From positions 1 through 10,036 of the forward strand of contig MU625178.1 of assembly GCA_025349905.2 (NCBI GenBank): a stretch of DNA of 10,036 bases, in the 5' to 3' direction. The translations under genes were made by a program, and so were the position numbers. How positions within the stretch are numbered: position 1 is the stretch's first letter; each line of letters starts with the position of its first letter. Shown piece by piece: positions 9,201 through 10,036 of this stretch. The notes below the pieces were generated by a model. It did not search any database. It was given only the letters and a program-made list of their open reading frames with translations, and was not told where the DNA came from. The stretch comes from Blastocladiella britannica. Taxonomy: Eukaryota; Blastocladiomycota; Blastocladiomycetes; Blastocladiales; Blastocladiaceae.

Positions 9201-9646
9201 AGTTTTTCGTCCGTTGTATTTTTTTTTCTCCAACTCGGGCGATGTCAGTGCCCTTGTGAAAAACACATAGCTTACGCACCAGCCTGGTCAATGTCGGTGG
9301 CCTTGGCGGCCTGGGCGGCCAGGAGTGCCAGCTCTGCCAGTGCACCGGCGTCAAATGCTCCAGCGGTATCCAGTACAGCGGGTGGGCGAGGGTCAGCGCC
9401 CGCGTGTGGCCAGTGGGTGGTGGCGGCAGCGCCCGTGGCAACCGTGAGCACTCCATGGAGCCATTCGCGTGCAAGGTTGTCGGAGGACGGTGGGTTTGTG
9501 CTCGTCGGAGGCACTACTAATACTACGCGGGATCCAGCGGCATTAAGGGCAGCGCCGGGCGTGTCGGTCGGGAGTAAGCGAGTCCATGCCTGGCCCGATG
9601 CGTCGGTCAGCGCGGCCGCAAGCTTTTGCCTGCTGATGGCGACCAT
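3205..9646 (-). CDS. Chitin synthase with N-terminal myosin-motor-like domain (class V/VII type), eight exons
   Basis: It is a membrane GT2 enzyme that polymerises UDP-GlcNAc into chitin. Exons: 9646-9276, 9133-7267, 7181-5670, 5602-5099, 5044-4682, 4622-4489, 4431-4154, 4091-3205; 5916 bases, 1971 residues. Order: myosin-motor-like domain (1-672), disordered linker with polyQ (to 895), membrane spans near 901-924 and 938-963, cytochrome-b5-like region (about 990-1165), span 1211-1234, catalytic domain (about 1250-1590), spans 1605-1632, 1640-1664 and 1670-1692, poly-Ala (1762-1775), DEK_C (1911-1967). Catalytic marks: CDG 1285-1287, GNRGKRDSQ 1367-1375, D1420-A-D1422, ED 1535-1536 in GEDRYL, QRRRW 1574-1578. 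All key catalytic residues are present, so the enzyme looks active. The exon 1-2 join is the least certain. The gene is tandem with the SPRY gene on the same strand. Class V and VII both fit; the weak motor resembles VII, the length and DEK_C resemble V. Confidence 0.9.
3208..3390 (-). other. DEK C-terminal domain of the chitin synthase
   Basis: The last 61 residues ([40 protein letters not shown]) match the DEK_C fold that ends class V and VII chitin synthases. Its presence shows that the C terminus is complete and supports the assignment against class IV (Chs3-type), which lacks it. In DEK itself the fold binds DNA; in chitin synthases its job is not settled. Confidence 0.85.
3796..3837 (-). 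repeat. Poly-Ala tract in the chitin synthase tail
   Basis: Residues 1762-1775 are almost all Ala (one Thr), encoded by GCN codons, in the disordered linker between the last membrane span and DEK_C. Likely a flexible spacer. Confidence 0.8.
4092..4153 (-). other. Chitin synthase intron 7 with TACTAAAC branch site
   Basis: This 62-base phase-1 intron has donor GTACGC, a yeast-like branch site TACTAAAC and an acceptor AG that follows a run of 12 A. T|AT gives Tyr1677, joining MWMFI to [10 protein letters not shown] and completing the last membrane span before the conserved SFWCMD..SWGNTR. Two earlier AGs (ending 4108 and 4106) lie only a few bases past the branch A and would break the frame. 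Confidence 0.85.
4432..4488 (-). other. Chitin synthase intron 6 (in-frame, stop-free)
   Basis: This 57-base phase-2 intron has donor GTATGT and acceptor ATGTAG. CA|C gives His1584, producing [16 protein letters not shown], as conserved in the family. The unspliced frame reads STIQYVF and stays open across the intron. Confidence 0.88.
4623..4681 (-). other. Chitin synthase intron 5
   Basis: This 59-base phase-0 intron has donor GTTCGT, a CTGACTGAC double branch motif and acceptor TTCAACAG. It joins GEDRYL to TTLVLSTFP, matching the conserved 'GEDR(Y/F)LTTL' sequence that carries the catalytic Asp. Confidence 0.9.
5045..5098 (-). other. Chitin synthase intron 4 (in-frame, stop-free)
   Basis: This 54-base phase-0 intron has donor GTACGT and acceptor TTACAG. 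It joins YEFMLM to VDADTTV, the donor-sugar DxD strand that is contiguous in homologues. It contains no stop and is a multiple of three, so the open frame runs straight through it; family conservation is what reveals it. Confidence 0.85.
5603..5669 (-). other. Chitin synthase intron 3
   Basis: This 67-base phase-0 intron has donor GTTCGT and acceptor TTTACAG. It joins KMDRFVML to QVPAYTEDE, restoring the conserved 'D(K/R)FV...QVP.YTE.E' entry into the catalytic domain. Confidence 0.85.
6834..6854 (-). repeat. Poly-Gln (CAG/CAA) tract
   Basis: Seven Gln codons (chitin synthase residues 856-862) sit in the disordered linker between the motor-like domain and the first membrane span. CAG and CAA are mixed. 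Confidence 0.85.
7182..7266 (-). other. Chitin synthase intron 2, joining motor-like and synthase parts
   Basis: This 85-base phase-0 intron has donor GTATTT, branch site CTGAC (minus strand, near 7211) and acceptor AATAG, the first AG after the branch. It joins DDDDMSDT to VSVYDSFV. The synthase frame opens at GTG 7181 with no nearby upstream ATG, and the motor-like frame would end three codons into the intron. Together these show one gene rather than two. Confidence 0.8.
8917..8958 (-). repeat. Poly-Thr codon tract in the motor-like domain
   Basis: A run of ACN codons encodes nine Thr, one Gly and four Thr (residues 183-196). It lies just before LAWELHLD, where motors with working ATPase carry switch I. 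Confidence 0.85.
9134..9275 (-). other. Chitin synthase intron 1 (acceptor uncertain)
   Basis: The donor is GTAAGC, the most canonical in the window, after a phase-2 codon GC. The acceptor chosen, CTGACAG at 9140-9134, makes GC|C (Ala124) followed by QLWHW. An acceptor eight bases earlier on the minus strand (AG 9144-9143) keeps the same frame and adds T-D-S. A T14 tract ends about 20 bases before either site. At 142 bases it is the longest intron here, and a missed small exon inside it is possible. Confidence 0.55.
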
Positions 9647-9880
9647 TTATTAATTGTATTTTTATGGAAGTGGACTTGAAGACGGCACACGCCAGTCACA
9701 ACCAATCCGGAAATCCAAGGAAATGGGAAGAGCTGAAACAACGTGATCTCGATCCTGTACAACTGCTGTACAGGTATGCCAAAAGGAAAGGCAAATCGAG
9801 AGCGAGGAGGGTTGGGGTGGGCCAAATTATGACATGGTCCGAGGGAGAGGAGAAAAGAAGGGAAGAAAAAAGAGGAAACG
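9647..9880 (-). promoter_or_regulatory. Intergenic region upstream of the chitin synthase
   Basis: This 234-base gap follows the stop of the partial gene and precedes the chitin synthase ATG. The last bases before the ATG (minus strand) are A/T-rich, ATACAATTAATAA, a good leader context with A at -3. A CCAAT pentamer lies on the plus strand at 9702-9706, about 56 bases from the ATG; CCAAT boxes act in either orientation. The far end (9841-9880) is purine-rich on the plus strand, so pyrimidine-rich in the transcript of the upstream gene's 3' region. A perfect inverted repeat is listed separately. Confidence 0.45.
9754..9774. repeat. Perfect inverted repeat with 7-base arms
   Basis: CCTGTAC and GTACAGG flank the 7-base spacer AACTGCT, in the gap upstream of the chitin synthase, about 110 bases from its ATG. 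It could be a dyad binding site for a dimeric regulator or a small hairpin at the end of the neighbouring transcript. There is no T-run adjacent, and bacterial-style termination does not apply. Confidence 0.6.
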
Positions 9881-10036
9881 CTATACCCCCACCACAGCCG
9901 TCACTGGCGCAGAGGCCTCGGCCGCCTCCGCCAAACGAACCAACAGGGCCGACGGCTGCCTCTCACACAAGGCCGCCCCGCACACGTCCCAGAGTTGGTC
10001 CCGCGCGGCAGCCGTCCCGGACGAGCACGTATCGTC
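9881..10036 (-). CDS. 3' end of an unidentified gene (partial)
   Basis: An open frame enters from the right edge and runs 51 codons to TAG at 9883-9881. The residues (including RDQLWDVCGAALC and ALLVRLAEAAEAS) look like an amphipathic helical C terminus, and third positions are mostly G or C as in the neighbouring exons. It lies on the same strand as the chitin synthase, 234 bases before its ATG. The family cannot be named from this fragment, and the opposite-strand frame looks like a shadow. The reading depends on no intron falling within the 156 bases. Confidence 0.45.
   Translation of the reverse strand, partial: DDTCSSGTAAARDQLWDVCGAALCERQPSALLVRLAEAAEASAPVTAVVGV

Larger units (their letters stand above)
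7489..9646 (-). other. Myosin-motor-like module of the chitin synthase, apparently without ATPase motifs
   Basis: Residues 1-672 (intron included in this span) align by eye with motor-like domains of fungal class V/VII chitin synthases. AGSRVVLVV (about 38-46) fits the N-terminal core strand. LAWELHLD through IDAARLAR (202-231) fits the 'RxLELHF...DKSRL' region. [26 protein letters not shown] (283-308) fits the helix ending in [21 protein letters not shown] (341-357), SVVAMPDT (371-378, normally the switch II strand) and LTKFASRYA (595-603, normally LPF..F..RY) follow. No P-loop GxxxxGK(S/T), no NxNSSRxG switch I and no DxxGFE switch II are visible. Class VII motor-like domains are known to lack these motifs; their role there is thought to be tethering or regulation rather than movement. 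Confidence 0.75.

Noticed and set aside
9607..9825. 72-codon minus-strand open frame overlapping the chitin synthase start
   Set aside because: It has no domain, overlaps the start of exon 1 in another frame and lies in promoter-like sequence.

Overview
This is a GC-rich nuclear window from an intron-containing fungus. The introns are short (mostly 54-85 bases) and have CTGAC or CTAA(A/T) branch sites. The central gene is a giant chitin synthase with an N-terminal myosin-motor-like region and a C-terminal DEK_C domain, an architecture known only from fungi and close relatives. High GC and Ala/Pro-rich low-complexity linkers suggest an early-diverging zoosporic fungus such as Blastocladiomycota (Allomyces or Catenaria type). 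That placement is inference; the fungal assignment is much firmer.

Layout. Bases 1-349 are upstream sequence. At 350-618 (+) a two-exon gene encodes a 69-residue secreted peptide with eight cysteines in a strikingly regular spacing. Bases 619-1051 contain no intact gene but hold a possible frame-broken cysteine-rich (CFEM-like) remnant. At 2971-1052 (-) a two-exon gene encodes a 620-residue single-pass membrane protein: signal peptide, Ser/Gly repeats, Tyr/Gly-rich segment, Cys-rich membrane span and cytosolic SPRY domain. At 9646-3205 (-) eight exons join in frame into a 1971-residue class V/VII-type chitin synthase. At 10036-9881 (-) is the 3' end of a further gene entering from outside the window.

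No single open frame shows the real genes. The chitin synthase is scattered over several open frames, two of them beginning at non-ATG codons (GTG at 7181, TTG at 4089), because these are internal exons. All exon joins given here were checked for phase, and the exon sums are exact multiples of three.

The genes fit a cell-surface theme: wall polymer synthesis, a membrane protein with a Ser-rich exterior, and a secreted disulfide-rich peptide. No shared pathway can be shown from the sequence. I see no mobile element, CRISPR array, rRNA or tRNA.
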